The notes under the pieces are model-generated. The model was not told the DNA's origin. It did no database searches and saw only the letters and a program-made list of their open reading frames with translations. Shown piece by piece: positions 1-8,337 of a stretch of DNA of 64,000 bases. A program made the position numbers and the translations under genes. Each line of letters opens with the position of its first letter. Position 1 is the stretch's first letter. Source of the DNA: Natronomonas gomsonensis (GTDB lineage Archaea > Halobacteriota > Halobacteria > Halobacteriales > Haloarculaceae); assembly GCF_024300825.1 (NCBI RefSeq), contig NZ_CP101323.1, forward strand, positions 2,356,001 to 2,420,000, written 5' to 3'.

Positions 1-1098
1 GCCGCTGGCGGTGAGGGTGTCCCCGCGAGCGACCAACTCGACGTGGTCCAGTGCCTGATACCGCTCGCACATCGTCACGTCGGCGGGGAGGACGCCGGCC
101 ATCGCGTGGGTGTCGCCGTCGGTGTCGGTCAGCGTCTCCGAAAGCGCCATCAGGCCGCCGCATTCGCCGAGGACGGGCAGCCCCTCGGCGGCCCGCGCTC
201 CGAGTTCAGCCAGCGTCCCGCCTGCGGCCAGTTCCGCGCCGTGGAGTTCGGGGTAGCCGCCGGGGAGATAGACCCCGTCGCAGTCGGGCAGCGAGTCGCC
301 GGCGACCGGCGAGAAGGTGACCACCTCGGCGCGTTCCCGGAGCCGTTCGAGACTCGCCGGATAGCGAAAGCAGAACGCGGCGTCGTCGGCGACTGCGACC
401 GTCTTTCCGGTGTCGGTTCCGTGTGGTCGGGGCTCCGGCCGTGGTGGTTCCGTCGCCACCTCCAGCAGTTCCTCGACAGCGATTTCCTCGCTGGCCGCAT
501 CGAGCGTCTCCGCGTCGATGGGCGCCTCCCGACCCATGTGGAGGCCGAGGTGGCGGTCGGGAATCTCCAACCCACCGAGTGGCGGCACCCGGCCGAAGTA
601 CGATAACGAATCGGGGAGCGCATCCCGGATGCCGGCCTCGTGGCGGCCGCCGTGGGCGCGGTTGGCGAGGACGCCGACCACGTCGATGTCGCGGTCGGCT
701 TCGGCGGCGTACTCGCGAAAGCCGAGCCCCTGGGCGGCGACGCTCTCCATGCCGGCCTTCGCGTCGACGACGAGCACCACTGGAAGTTCGAGTGTCTCCG
801 CGACAGCGGCCGTCGAGTTCGTCCCGTCGTACAGTCCCATCATCCCCTCGACGACACAGATGTCGCCCGAACCGCGGTGGTAGTTGCGCCGACAGCCCTC
901 CTCGCCGGCCAGCCACGGGTCCAGCGTCCGGGACGGTTTCTCGCAGACGGCGGCGTGGTGGCTTGGGTCGATGAAGTCCGGCCCCGCCTTCGCCGGTTGG
1001 GGGTCTCGCACCGTCCGCTGGAGTGCCCGCAGGACGGCGAGCGTGGCGACGGTCTTGCCGACGCCCGAGGAGGTGCCCGCGAGGACGATGCCGTTCAC
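1..1098 (-). CDS. cbiA: Cobyrinate a,c-diamide synthase CbiA (3' end outside window)
   Basis: Glutamine- and ATP-dependent amidation of the a and c carboxylates of (cobalt-)cobyrinate in corrin synthesis. The N-terminal dethiobiotin-synthetase-like P-loop GTSSGVGKT is at residues 8-16, a [11 protein letters not shown] segment follows, and the class I glutamine amidotransferase nucleophile is Cys313 in GECGG. The frame is open for 366 codons to the window edge, so roughly the last 70 or more residues are missing compared with the usual length. The start is GTG at 1098, overlapping the cobT stop by four bases (GTGA), which implies translational coupling behind cobT. Family assignment is firm. 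Confidence 0.93.
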   Translation of the reverse strand, partial: MNGIVLAGTSSGVGKTVATLAVLRALQRTVRDPQPAKAGPDFIDPSHHAAVCEKPSRTLDPWLAGEEGCRRNYHRGSGDICVVEGMMGLYDGTNSTAAVAETLELPVVLVVDAKAGMESVAAQGLGFREYAAEADRDIDVVGVLANRAHGGRHEAGIRDALPDSLSYFGRVPPLGGLEIPDRHLGLHMGREAPIDAETLDAASEEIAVEELLEVATEPPRPEPRPHGTDTGKTVAVADDAAFCFRYPASLERLRERAEVVTFSPVAGDSLPDCDGVYLPGGYPELHGAELAAGGTLAELGARAAEGLPVLGECGGLMALSETLTDTDGDTHAMAGVLPADVTMCERYQALDHVELVARGDTLTASG

Positions 1099-2123
1099 GC
1101 CTTGGGCACCTCTCGGTCGGTATCGGCCAGGAGGCGGTCGTACACCTCGCGGACCCCATCGCGTACGTCGGCCATCGGTAGGCCGGCGCGGTCGGCCAGC
1201 GCGAGGGCGCCGCCCATCCCGACGCCCTCCTTGGCTTCGCCGCGGTTGTAGGCGGCCATCGCGGGGTGGTCGTCGGTGAATCCAGGGTCGGTCGTCGTCA
1301 CCGCGAGGTCGAGTTCGCGGCCGGCACGGCCGAGGTCGACAGCGGGGTCGTCGTCGACGAAGGAGGTGGTCGCGAGCGTCAGGGGTCCGTCGTAGCCGTC
1401 GTGTCGAAGACAGGCCGCAGCGGCGACCAGTTGGGTGCCGCCCGCCAGCGTGACGGCGGTGTCGGTCTCCAAAGCGCCGGCGGCGATGCCACAGAGGACG
1501 GCGAGGGCGGGGTCGCCCGCCCGGCGGAGTGCGACCGTCGGTTCGTCGGCGGCGTCGCCGGCCGCCAGCGACGAGGCCGAGAGCGCTTCGTCGACCACGC
1601 GCCGTTTCAACTCCAGTGGGTTCTCCGACAGCGACGAGGAGACCGTGCGGTCGCCCAGCACGTCGGCCTCGCCGAGTGCGGTGAGGACGCCGAGTGCGGT
1701 CGTCGTGCCGCCGGGGACGGTTTCGGCGAGGAACAGTTCGTCATCGGGCAACGCCCGGCCGAACTGTCTGGCGGCGGCGAAGGCGCCGGGCGCGGAGGGG
1801 ACGGGGTCGCGCTCGCGGATGTCCTCTCCCGTGCGGGCGCCGACGGTGACGGTCGGCGCGCCGGTCGGTTCGGCGAGGCCCGAATCGACGACGGTAAAAT
1901 CGACCCCGAGCCGTTCGAGAACGGCTCGGGTCACGACGGCGGGGGTCGGACAGCCGCTCGGGGAGACCGGAACGACGGGCGAACGGACGGGGCGGCCGTA
2001 GGCGAGTATTTCGGCGTCGGCGCTGGGCGTGTGGGCCATCAGGTCAGAATCGGCGCCAGCGGCGCTGATGCCGTCGATTCGGGCCGTCCGGGTCGAACCG
2101 GCACAGCAGACGAGTCGAGTCAT
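1095..2123 (-). CDS. cobT: Nicotinate-nucleotide--dimethylbenzimidazole phosphoribosyltransferase (archaeal CobT)
   Basis: Activates the lower-ligand base of cobalamin by transferring phosphoribose from nicotinate mononucleotide (alpha-ribazole phosphate formation). The 342-residue protein has the glycine-rich [10 protein letters not shown] at 136-145 and a C-terminal [11 protein letters not shown] at 295-305 containing the likely catalytic acid, both typical of the archaeal CobT branch. First gene of a two-gene operon with cbiA. The B12-island operator-like motif lies just upstream, with a degenerate second copy overlapping the ATG. The actual base used cannot be read from sequence. Confidence 0.9.
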   Translation of the reverse strand: MTRLVCCAGSTRTARIDGISAAGADSDLMAHTPSADAEILAYGRPVRSPVVPVSPSGCPTPAVVTRAVLERLGVDFTVVDSGLAEPTGAPTVTVGARTGEDIRERDPVPSAPGAFAAARQFGRALPDDELFLAETVPGGTTTALGVLTALGEADVLGDRTVSSSLSENPLELKRRVVDEALSASSLAAGDAADEPTVALRRAGDPALAVLCGIAAGALETDTAVTLAGGTQLVAAAACLRHDGYDGPLTLATTSFVDDDPAVDLGRAGRELDLAVTTTDPGFTDDHPAMAAYNRGEAKEGVGMGGALALADRAGLPMADVRDGVREVYDRLLADTDREVPKA

Positions 2124-2153
2124 TATGATTGGTGTTAGTGCAACCGAACTTGA
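2120..2153. promoter_or_regulatory. Operator-like motif upstream of cobT-cbiA
   Basis: Read toward cobT, 2153-2140 is TCAA-N6-TTGC; 20 bases further, overlapping the start codon, is a weaker copy ACCA-N6-ATGA (2133-2120). The stretch TTGCACTAACAC between them matches TTGCGCTAATAC upstream of the 2257 gene and TTGTGCTAATAC between cobN and the chelatase gene. Function as an operator is inferred from recurrence at cobalamin promoters only. Confidence 0.5.
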
Positions 2154-2212
2154 GTTTGCGGGTCGCGGCTCGTTGCCCGAAATCTATTTACTGGATGCCC
2201 TCACAGCGTACT

Positions 2213-2246
2213 ACAAGAAAGGTTGCGCTAATACAAGCGCACTTGA
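2213..2246. promoter_or_regulatory. Tandem operator-like motif upstream of the cbiX-like gene
   Basis: Two 14-base imperfect palindromes, ACAA-GAAAGG-TTGC (2213-2226) and ACAA-GCGCAC-TTGA (2233-2246), start exactly 20 bases apart, i.e. on the same face of the helix. The second ends 10 bases before the ATG at 2257. The GCTAATAC between them may double as the TATA region (23-30 bases upstream). Regulatory role inferred. Confidence 0.6.
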
Positions 2247-2256
2247 TTAAACATCC

Positions 2257-2964
2257 ATGACGGACACACTCCTGCTCGTCGGTCGCCAACACACGCGTGC
2301 GGTAGCCGAGACACACGCGATGCGACTCCGAGAGCGCGGCGTGGCCGACCGCATCGCCGTGGACACCTACGACTACGACCCGGCGGAATTATCCGCCGAC
2401 GCCGATGGGGAGACGTACGTCGTCCCGATGGCCGTCGCTCCCAACCGAGACACGACTCGCGGCATACCGGGAGCAATGCCGACTGCCCACCACTGCGAAC
2501 CGGTCGGCACCAGTCCCGCGGTGAGTCTTACACTCGCCGACCGCGCTCGGGAGGCCGTCGCTCCCGGCGACGACGCATCGCTGGCGCTTTTGGCCTTTGG
2601 CGACACCTCCCGGGAGGGCCACCGGCGGGCGACCGAGGCCCACGCGACCCGCCTTCGGGAGTCGACCCGATACGGCGAAGTCACGACTGCCTACCTGTTG
2701 CAGAACCCTGCTGCGGAGTGTGTCCGCTACAACCTCACCGGCGACCGGGCCGTCGCGGTCCCGTTCTTCATTGCCCCGTGTGAGGAGACCGACAGCGCCC
2801 TGCCGGCGAAACTGGAACTCGACCGCGGCGGACTCGCCTACGCCGACCCACTCGGCGACCACGAGGCCGTCACCGACGCCATCGAGGCCGAGGTGGCGAA
2901 GGCCCGCTCGCTCGGGTCCGGTACCGCCGCCGTCGACCCGGTCGCAACCGACGGCGGCCGCTGA
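2257..2964 (+). CDS. Divergent CbiX-like protein lacking the catalytic histidines
   Basis: A 235-residue two-domain protein resembling the CbiX/SirB sirohydrochlorin chelatase family. The C-terminal half (about 107-222) keeps the family outline: GDTSR at 115-119 sits where active CbiX has GHGSR, PFFIAPCEETD at 169-179 where active proteins have a second His, then YADPLG. Both metal-handling His positions are replaced (Asp116, Glu177), so classical chelatase chemistry is doubtful. It stands alone, convergent with cbiE, with its own tandem operator-like site. Roles in cobalt carriage or sensing are possible but unproven. Family confident, activity uncertain. Confidence 0.75.
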   Translation: MTDTLLLVGRQHTRAVAETHAMRLRERGVADRIAVDTYDYDPAELSADADGETYVVPMAVAPNRDTTRGIPGAMPTAHHCEPVGTSPAVSLTLADRAREAVAPGDDASLALLAFGDTSREGHRRATEAHATRLRESTRYGEVTTAYLLQNPAAECVRYNLTGDRAVAVPFFIAPCEETDSALPAKLELDRGGLAYADPLGDHEAVTDAIEAEVAKARSLGSGTAAVDPVATDGGR

Positions 2965-2973
2965 CCGCCGACA

Positions 2974-3729
2974 CTACCGCCGCACTGCCAGCACCGAGAG
3001 GTCCGAAAACGCCGTCTCCTCCTTCGCATCGATGTCGTCGGCCAGCGCCGACAGCGACGTTCGTGTCACGGATTCCTCGGCGTGAGTCAGCCGTTCGAAG
3101 ACGAGCGCCTCACAGTCCGGTGCCCCCGCCTCCAGCAGGCGGTGGGCGATTCGCTCCGGCATCCAGTCGTAGGGCCGCGGCAGGACCAGCAGATGCCGGT
3201 CACCGACATCGCGCTCCAGTCGCCGGAGGCCGGCCTCGATTGGTCCGCTCTTGTGGAGGGTGACGAACGTCGTCGCCTCCATCGGCGTCCGGGCGCGACT
3301 CGCCGCCACCTGTAGCGAGGAAATCCCCGGAACCACCTCGACGGGGGCGAGCCCCTCGACGGCCGATTCGACCTTACCGACGAACTGGTAGCCGGAGTGG
3401 TTCGGGTCGCCCATCAACACCGCCGTCCCGCTGGCACCGTCGGCGACGCGTTCGCGGAACGTCGCCAGCACCTCGGGTTCGTCGCGGTAGCCGCAGGTCA
3501 GCGCCTCGCCGGTGATTTCCTCGCGGACGAACTCGACGACGGTTTCGAAGCCGACGACAACGTCAGCCTCCCGGATGGCGCGGGCGCCACGCCGGGTGAG
3601 GTACTCGGAGTTGCCGGGGCCGATACCGACGGCGTACACCGGTGTCACGCCCCCGTCGACGCCTTCCGTTTCGGGTGCGTCGGCGGCGTATTCGGCCGGT
3701 TCGTCGGGGAACTCGATTTCGTCGGTCAC
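2974..3729 (-). CDS. cbiE: Cobalt-precorrin-7 (C5)-methyltransferase CbiE
   Basis: SAM-dependent methylation of C5 of the corrin ring; partner of the separately encoded CbiT, which handles C15 (fused as CobL in some bacteria). The fold begins after an acidic lead with the tetrapyrrole-methylase motif AVGIGPGNSEYLT, followed by VLMGDPNHSGY and VVPGISSLQ. A longer ATG-initiated frame exists, but GTG at 3729 is preferred because it overlaps the cbiC stop by four bases (GTGA) and gives a normal 251 residues. Last gene of cobN-cbiC-cbiE. Confidence 0.9.
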   Translation of the reverse strand: MTDEIEFPDEPAEYAADAPETEGVDGGVTPVYAVGIGPGNSEYLTRRGARAIREADVVVGFETVVEFVREEITGEALTCGYRDEPEVLATFRERVADGASGTAVLMGDPNHSGYQFVGKVESAVEGLAPVEVVPGISSLQVAASRARTPMEATTFVTLHKSGPIEAGLRRLERDVGDRHLLVLPRPYDWMPERIAHRLLEAGAPDCEALVFERLTHAEESVTRTSLSALADDIDAKEETAFSDLSVLAVRR

Positions 3730-4427
3730 TGTTCGGACTCCAGTTCGAGGTCCCCGGACCGCACGTCGCTCGCGACGTGGACCAGTTCGTTCGTCAGCCC
3801 CGCAGCGAGGCCGCTTCCGCCCCGTCGGCCGACGTTCGTAATCGCCGGGACGCCGTGTTCGGAACACACTGAACGCAGTCGCTTACGGCTCTCTGCGGCT
3901 TTCACGAAGCCCACAGGTGTGGCGACGACGACTGCCGGTCGGGTACCCTGCTCGATGCAGTCGGCCAGCGCCAGCGCCGCGGTGGGGGCGTTGCCGACGA
4001 CGGCGATTGCGCCCTCGTAGACGCCCCGCTTGTCGAGTTCGAGCACCGAGGCGGCCGTCCGGGTCATCCCCGTCTCGGCGGCGAGGTCGGCACCGTTGCC
4101 GATGGCCTTCCGCACCTCGCAGTCGTGGCCCCGTCCCGTGATGCCGGATTTGACCATCGTGATGTCGGTGACGATGGGGCGTTCATCGAGGACTGCCCGC
4201 GCGCCCGTCCGGAGCGGTTCGGAGTCATCGCTCCCCGTAAATCGCACGAGATACTGGAACTCGGGGTCGCCGGTGGCGTGGACGGCCTTCGCCCGGACCC
4301 GGTCGGCCAGCGTCTCTTGGGGAACGAGTTCGTGGACGCGGTCCATGCTCGTCTCGGCGATGTCCATCGCCTCGGAAGTGGTCGCACCGAGGTCGGCGTA
4401 GGCCTCGAATTCAGGGTCAGTCGTCAT
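3726..4427 (-). CDS. cbiC: Cobalt-precorrin-8 methylmutase CbiC
   Basis: Moves the C11 methyl group to C12 to give cobyrinate (or hydrogenobyrinate). The 233-residue protein has the family's catalytic His in KAVHATGDPEF (His50), followed by VTDITMVKSGI and a C-terminal NVGRRGGSGLAAGLTNEL. It overlaps cobN by 11 bases and cbiE by four, so the three genes are one transcription unit. It contains only the methylmutase domain. Confidence 0.93.
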   Translation of the reverse strand: MTTDPEFEAYADLGATTSEAMDIAETSMDRVHELVPQETLADRVRAKAVHATGDPEFQYLVRFTGSDDSEPLRTGARAVLDERPIVTDITMVKSGITGRGHDCEVRKAIGNGADLAAETGMTRTAASVLELDKRGVYEGAIAVVGNAPTAALALADCIEQGTRPAVVVATPVGFVKAAESRKRLRSVCSEHGVPAITNVGRRGGSGLAAGLTNELVHVASDVRSGDLELESEQ

Positions 4428-7400
4428 CGCTCGTCACCTCCCCGACAGTACCGGGATTCGATGCACGCTCTTCGAGGTCACCGTCGACGGACAGGTTGAG
4501 ATCTTTCAGTCGCTCTTCAGTCTCGTCGTCGGCGTTCCACAGTCCCCGCTCGATGGCCTCCAACAGCGTGTCGGTGATGGACTCCAGCGCCCACGGGTTC
4601 ACCTCGCGCAGCCACTCCTGTCTGTCGGCATCGAAGGCGTAGGCCTCGGCGACTTCGTTCCACAGCGTGTCGCTGACGACGCCCGTGGTGGCGTCCCAGC
4701 CCAGCGTCACGTCGACGGTCGAAGAGAGGTCGCCGGCGCCCTTGTAGCCGTGTTCTTCCATCGAATCGAGCCACTCCGGGTTCAGCACGCGGGCCCGCAT
4801 CGCCTTGCGGACTTTCTCCTCGTTGGTGTAGACGGAGACGTTGTCGGGGTCCGAGGAGTCGCCGACGTAGGAGGCGGGTTCCTCACCCGAGACTTCCGAG
4901 ACGGCGGTGATGAAGCCGCCGTGGAAGGCGTACCAATCGGAGGAGTCGAACTCGTCCTGTTCCATCGTGTCCTCGATTTTGACCGTCGCCTCGACGTTGC
5001 CGAGGCGGCGCCGGAAGGCGTCGTGGTCCTCGCTGACGCGGCCGCGAGAGCCCATCGCATAGCCGCCCCACTGGACGTACACCTCGGCCAAATCCGAACG
5101 GTCCTCCCAGTTCCCTTCGTCGACGGCCTTGTTCGTGCCGGCGCCGTAGCCGCCCGGTCGCGTCGTGAAGACGCGTGGCATCGCGGCGTCGCGGGCCTCG
5201 TCGGGGTCTACCCCTTCGGATTCCAGTTCCTCGGTTTCCTCCTCGACGTGTTTCTTCACGTAGTTCATCTCGTGGGGTTCATCGAGGTCGACGACGGCCT
5301 CGACGGCGTCGTGGATGACGCCGGCGGCCTGCGGGAAGGCGTCCCGGAACAGCCCCGACACCCGCGTCGTCGCGTCGACGCGGGGACGGCCCAACTCCTC
5401 CAGCGGAATCGGCTCTACGCCGTCGATTCGGCCGGCGTCGGTCCAGACGGGTTCGACGCCCATCAGCGCGAGCACCTGTGCGATGGTCTCCCCGCGCGTG
5501 CGGACGGTGGGCGTCCCCCAGGCGACGACGCCGACCTCTTCGGGGTACTCGTCGTGTTCGCCGTGGTGGCGCTGTAGCGTCCCATCAGCGACCTCCCGTC
5601 CGACCTCCCACGCCGACTTGGCGGGCACCTTCCGTGGGTCCAGCGTGTAGAAGTTCCGACCCGTCGGCAACAGGTCGACGCCGCCGCGAGTGGGCGCACC
5701 GGAGCCACCCGGCGGGACGTACTCGCCGTTCAGGGCGTCGGCGGTCTGTGGAATCTCGTCTTCGGCGCCGAAGACACGCGGGGCGGCCTCCTCGAAGATG
5801 AACGCCAGCACCTCCCGTAAGTCGTCGTGGGCGCCGCCGGCCACGCGTGCATCGCCGAGGGGGTCGATGTCGACGACGAGTAAGTTCATGTTCACCTCGT
5901 CGTCGGGGTCGGCGTCGACTTCGGATTCGGGTACGTCGAAGCCCTGTTCGGCGAGTGTCTCGACCAACTCGACGCTCGTTTCGTGGACTGCGTCGGCGGC
6001 TTGGGAGTAGGTCATTCCGAGCGCCTCGTCGTACTCGCCCGGCGAATCGAGCATCCGTTGGTAGTCGATGCCCAATACCCCCGCAACGCTCTCGCGGAGA
6101 CTGGGTGCGCCGGCGTTTTCGAGTCGCGTCAGCGCGACGAGATACTCGATGAGGCGGTCGCCTTCGGGCGGTTCACCCATCGTGTGCAGCCCCATCCGAA
6201 TCTGGGTCGTCTTCACGTCTGTCAGGTAGGCGTGGATGCGCTCTACGAGTTCATCGATGTCGACATCCTCGCCGTCTACGGCACCTTCCGCGAGCGTCGT
6301 GCCGGCTTCGTCGGGACCGCGAACGTCGGCCTGTTCGTCTATCTCGCCGGCGATACCCAACTCGACGGCCAAATCGAGTTCCTCGACTTTCTCCCGGAGG
6401 AGCCGTTCGACCGTCTCGCCGGCCGCGCTGCCGGCCTCGCGGTACTGGTCGGCCAGTTCTTCGAGTTCCGCGAGGTCGTCGTAGGTCCCTGCCGAGGCCA
6501 TCGGCGGCGTGAGATAGTCGATGATTGCGGCATAGGAGCGCCGCTTCGCTTGGGTCCCCTCGCCGGGGTTGTTCACGATGTAGGGGTAGACGTTCGGCAA
6601 ATCGGCGAGGAGCGCGTCGGGGGCGCTCCCGGAATCGAGGCCGACGGTCTTCCCGGGGAGCCACTCCAGGGAGCCGTGGGTGCCGAGGTGGACGACGGCG
6701 TCGGCGTCGAAGTCGTTGCGGAGCCACGCGTAGAAGGCGTAGTAGTCGTGTGGCGGCTGGAGGTCCGAATCGTGATACACCTTCGAAGGGTCCATCCCGA
6801 ACCCACGCGGCGGCTGGACGGTCACGAGGACGTTGCCGAACTCGACGCCGGGAATGGCGAAGGGTCGCTCCGGCGGGTCGCCCCACTCCTCCAGAACGTT
6901 CTCGCGGAAGGCCTCGTCGGCGTCGCTCCACCACGACTCGTATTGCTCCGAGGAGACGATGTCGACCGAACGCTCCCGGACGTCTTCGGGCGCGACCCAG
7001 CGGTCGTCGAGCGTCAACTGCGATGTGAGCGTCTCGACGAGGTTCTGGCCCGATTCGGGGAACTGTCCACCTAACTCGTAGCCTCGGCCTCGGAGTTCCG
7101 ACAGCAGATTTACCGTCGATTCCGGCGAGTCGAGGCCGAAGGCGGTGCCGATGCCATCGTCGCTCGGCGGGTAGTTGTGCAGGACGACAGCGACGTTCTT
7201 CTCGTCGTTGGGGGTGTGACGGAGGGTCGCCCAGTTGACCGAAAGCGAGGCGGCGTGGTCGATGCGGTCCTCGATGGGGAAGTGCTGTTTCGGCGCCGAC
7301 CCGATGCCAGCGGTGTCGTCGGTGCGTTCCTTCCCGGAGATGGGGTGGGTGATGACGTTGCCGTCGAACTCCGGCAGCGCAACCGACAGCGCGAGTTCGA

Positions 7401-8295
7401 ACCCCATCACGCCGGTGTCGCTCGACTCGTATCGGGAGCGCGAGCGCATCGTTGTCACCGTCTGGAGGACGGGCACGCCGAGACGCTTGAGGAACACTTC
7501 CTCTGCGTCGCCGCCCTCGTCGTCGGCATCGCGGCCGCGCTCGGCCATCGACAGCGAGAACATGAACGACGAGCACACCGCATCGACGAGCGGTTCGCCC
7601 GCCTCGTCAGTTAGCCACTCGTCGACGACCCATTCGGCGTCTTCCTGTTCGTCGGTGTCGGTGACGGGATTACAGAACACGGGCAGAGCGTCGGCGCCCT
7701 CGGCTTCGATGGCTTCCACGAGCGCGTCGACGTAGCGGGTGTTCTCGTGGGTCCAGTGGGACTCGTAGAACCACACCGCGACGGTCGGCGTCTCGGGGTC
7801 CAGCGTCGCCCGCAACTCCTCGTAGGAAGTGCCGGGATACTCGGGGTGATACACCCCTTCGGTCGGCAGGTCGACGGGGTCGTCGTAGGTCGGTTCCTCG
7901 GGCGTGAATCGGTCGACCAGATACCGGACGGCGTTGGCGAGGTTCGCGCTTCCGCCGCGTTCGAGGTACGCCGAGACGGTGTCCCGAACGCTCCCGGGGA
8001 CGGACGTGTCTTCGATGGCGAAGGCGTCGCCGGTCGCCTTCACGACGACGGGGACGCCTGCCTCGTAGCAGGCTTCGATAGCGCGGTCGTAGCCGGGCAT
8101 GCTGTCCTCACCGCCGTGAAGCCACAGCACGGCCACGTCGCAGTCGGTCAGTTCGTCGCAGAACGCCTCGACGGCTTCGGGGTCGTCGAGGTCGCTCTCC
8201 GAGCGGACGACGAGGTCCGAACCGACCTCGCCGGCGGCGCGTTGTAACGCGCCCAGTTCGTTTTCGGTCGCGGTGTAGAGTCCAACCCGTGGCAT
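4417..8295 (-). CDS. cobN: Cobaltochelatase large subunit CobN
   Basis: Large catalytic subunit of the ATP-dependent cobaltochelatase, a relative of magnesium chelatase ChlH/BchH, which inserts cobalt into hydrogenobyrinate a,c-diamide in the late-insertion route. The 1292-residue length fits the family. Recognisable blocks include TLRHTPNDEKNVAVVLHNYP, FHLGTHGSLEWLPGK-like VVHLGTHGSLEWLPGK, a GVDLLPTGRNFY block and a C-terminal AYAFDADRQEWLREVNPWA. The start MPRVGLYT at 8295 is chosen over an upstream ATG because the latter would run through the shared operator region. The AAA+/VWA partner subunit is transcribed divergently from 8330. Confidence 0.94.
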   Translation of the reverse strand: MPRVGLYTATENELGALQRAAGEVGSDLVVRSESDLDDPEAVEAFCDELTDCDVAVLWLHGGEDSMPGYDRAIEACYEAGVPVVVKATGDAFAIEDTSVPGSVRDTVSAYLERGGSANLANAVRYLVDRFTPEEPTYDDPVDLPTEGVYHPEYPGTSYEELRATLDPETPTVAVWFYESHWTHENTRYVDALVEAIEAEGADALPVFCNPVTDTDEQEDAEWVVDEWLTDEAGEPLVDAVCSSFMFSLSMAERGRDADDEGGDAEEVFLKRLGVPVLQTVTTMRSRSRYESSDTGVMGFELALSVALPEFDGNVITHPISGKERTDDTAGIGSAPKQHFPIEDRIDHAASLSVNWATLRHTPNDEKNVAVVLHNYPPSDDGIGTAFGLDSPESTVNLLSELRGRGYELGGQFPESGQNLVETLTSQLTLDDRWVAPEDVRERSVDIVSSEQYESWWSDADEAFRENVLEEWGDPPERPFAIPGVEFGNVLVTVQPPRGFGMDPSKVYHDSDLQPPHDYYAFYAWLRNDFDADAVVHLGTHGSLEWLPGKTVGLDSGSAPDALLADLPNVYPYIVNNPGEGTQAKRRSYAAIIDYLTPPMASAGTYDDLAELEELADQYREAGSAAGETVERLLREKVEELDLAVELGIAGEIDEQADVRGPDEAGTTLAEGAVDGEDVDIDELVERIHAYLTDVKTTQIRMGLHTMGEPPEGDRLIEYLVALTRLENAGAPSLRESVAGVLGIDYQRMLDSPGEYDEALGMTYSQAADAVHETSVELVETLAEQGFDVPESEVDADPDDEVNMNLLVVDIDPLGDARVAGGAHDDLREVLAFIFEEAAPRVFGAEDEIPQTADALNGEYVPPGGSGAPTRGGVDLLPTGRNFYTLDPRKVPAKSAWEVGREVADGTLQRHHGEHDEYPEEVGVVAWGTPTVRTRGETIAQVLALMGVEPVWTDAGRIDGVEPIPLEELGRPRVDATTRVSGLFRDAFPQAAGVIHDAVEAVVDLDEPHEMNYVKKHVEEETEELESEGVDPDEARDAAMPRVFTTRPGGYGAGTNKAVDEGNWEDRSDLAEVYVQWGGYAMGSRGRVSEDHDAFRRRLGNVEATVKIEDTMEQDEFDSSDWYAFHGGFITAVSEVSGEEPASYVGDSSDPDNVSVYTNEEKVRKAMRARVLNPEWLDSMEEHGYKGAGDLSSTVDVTLGWDATTGVVSDTLWNEVAEAYAFDADRQEWLREVNPWALESITDTLLEAIERGLWNADDETEERLKDLNLSVDGDLEERASNPGTVGEVTSDDD

Positions 8296-8303
8296 AATAT
8301 TGA

Positions 8304-8337
8304 TAAACTCCGGTTGTGCTAATACAATTGTGTTTGA
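8304..8337. promoter_or_regulatory. Shared operator-like region between cobN and the chelatase ATPase gene
   Basis: TAAA-CTCCGG-TTGT (8304-8317) and ACAA-TTGTGT-TTGA (8324-8337) start 20 bases apart. The region serves both directions: GTATTAG on the minus strand (8319-8325) lies 24-30 bases before cobN, a plausible TATA element, and the second copy overlaps the likely GTG start of the + strand gene. One bound protein could control both chelatase parts. Inferred. Confidence 0.6.
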
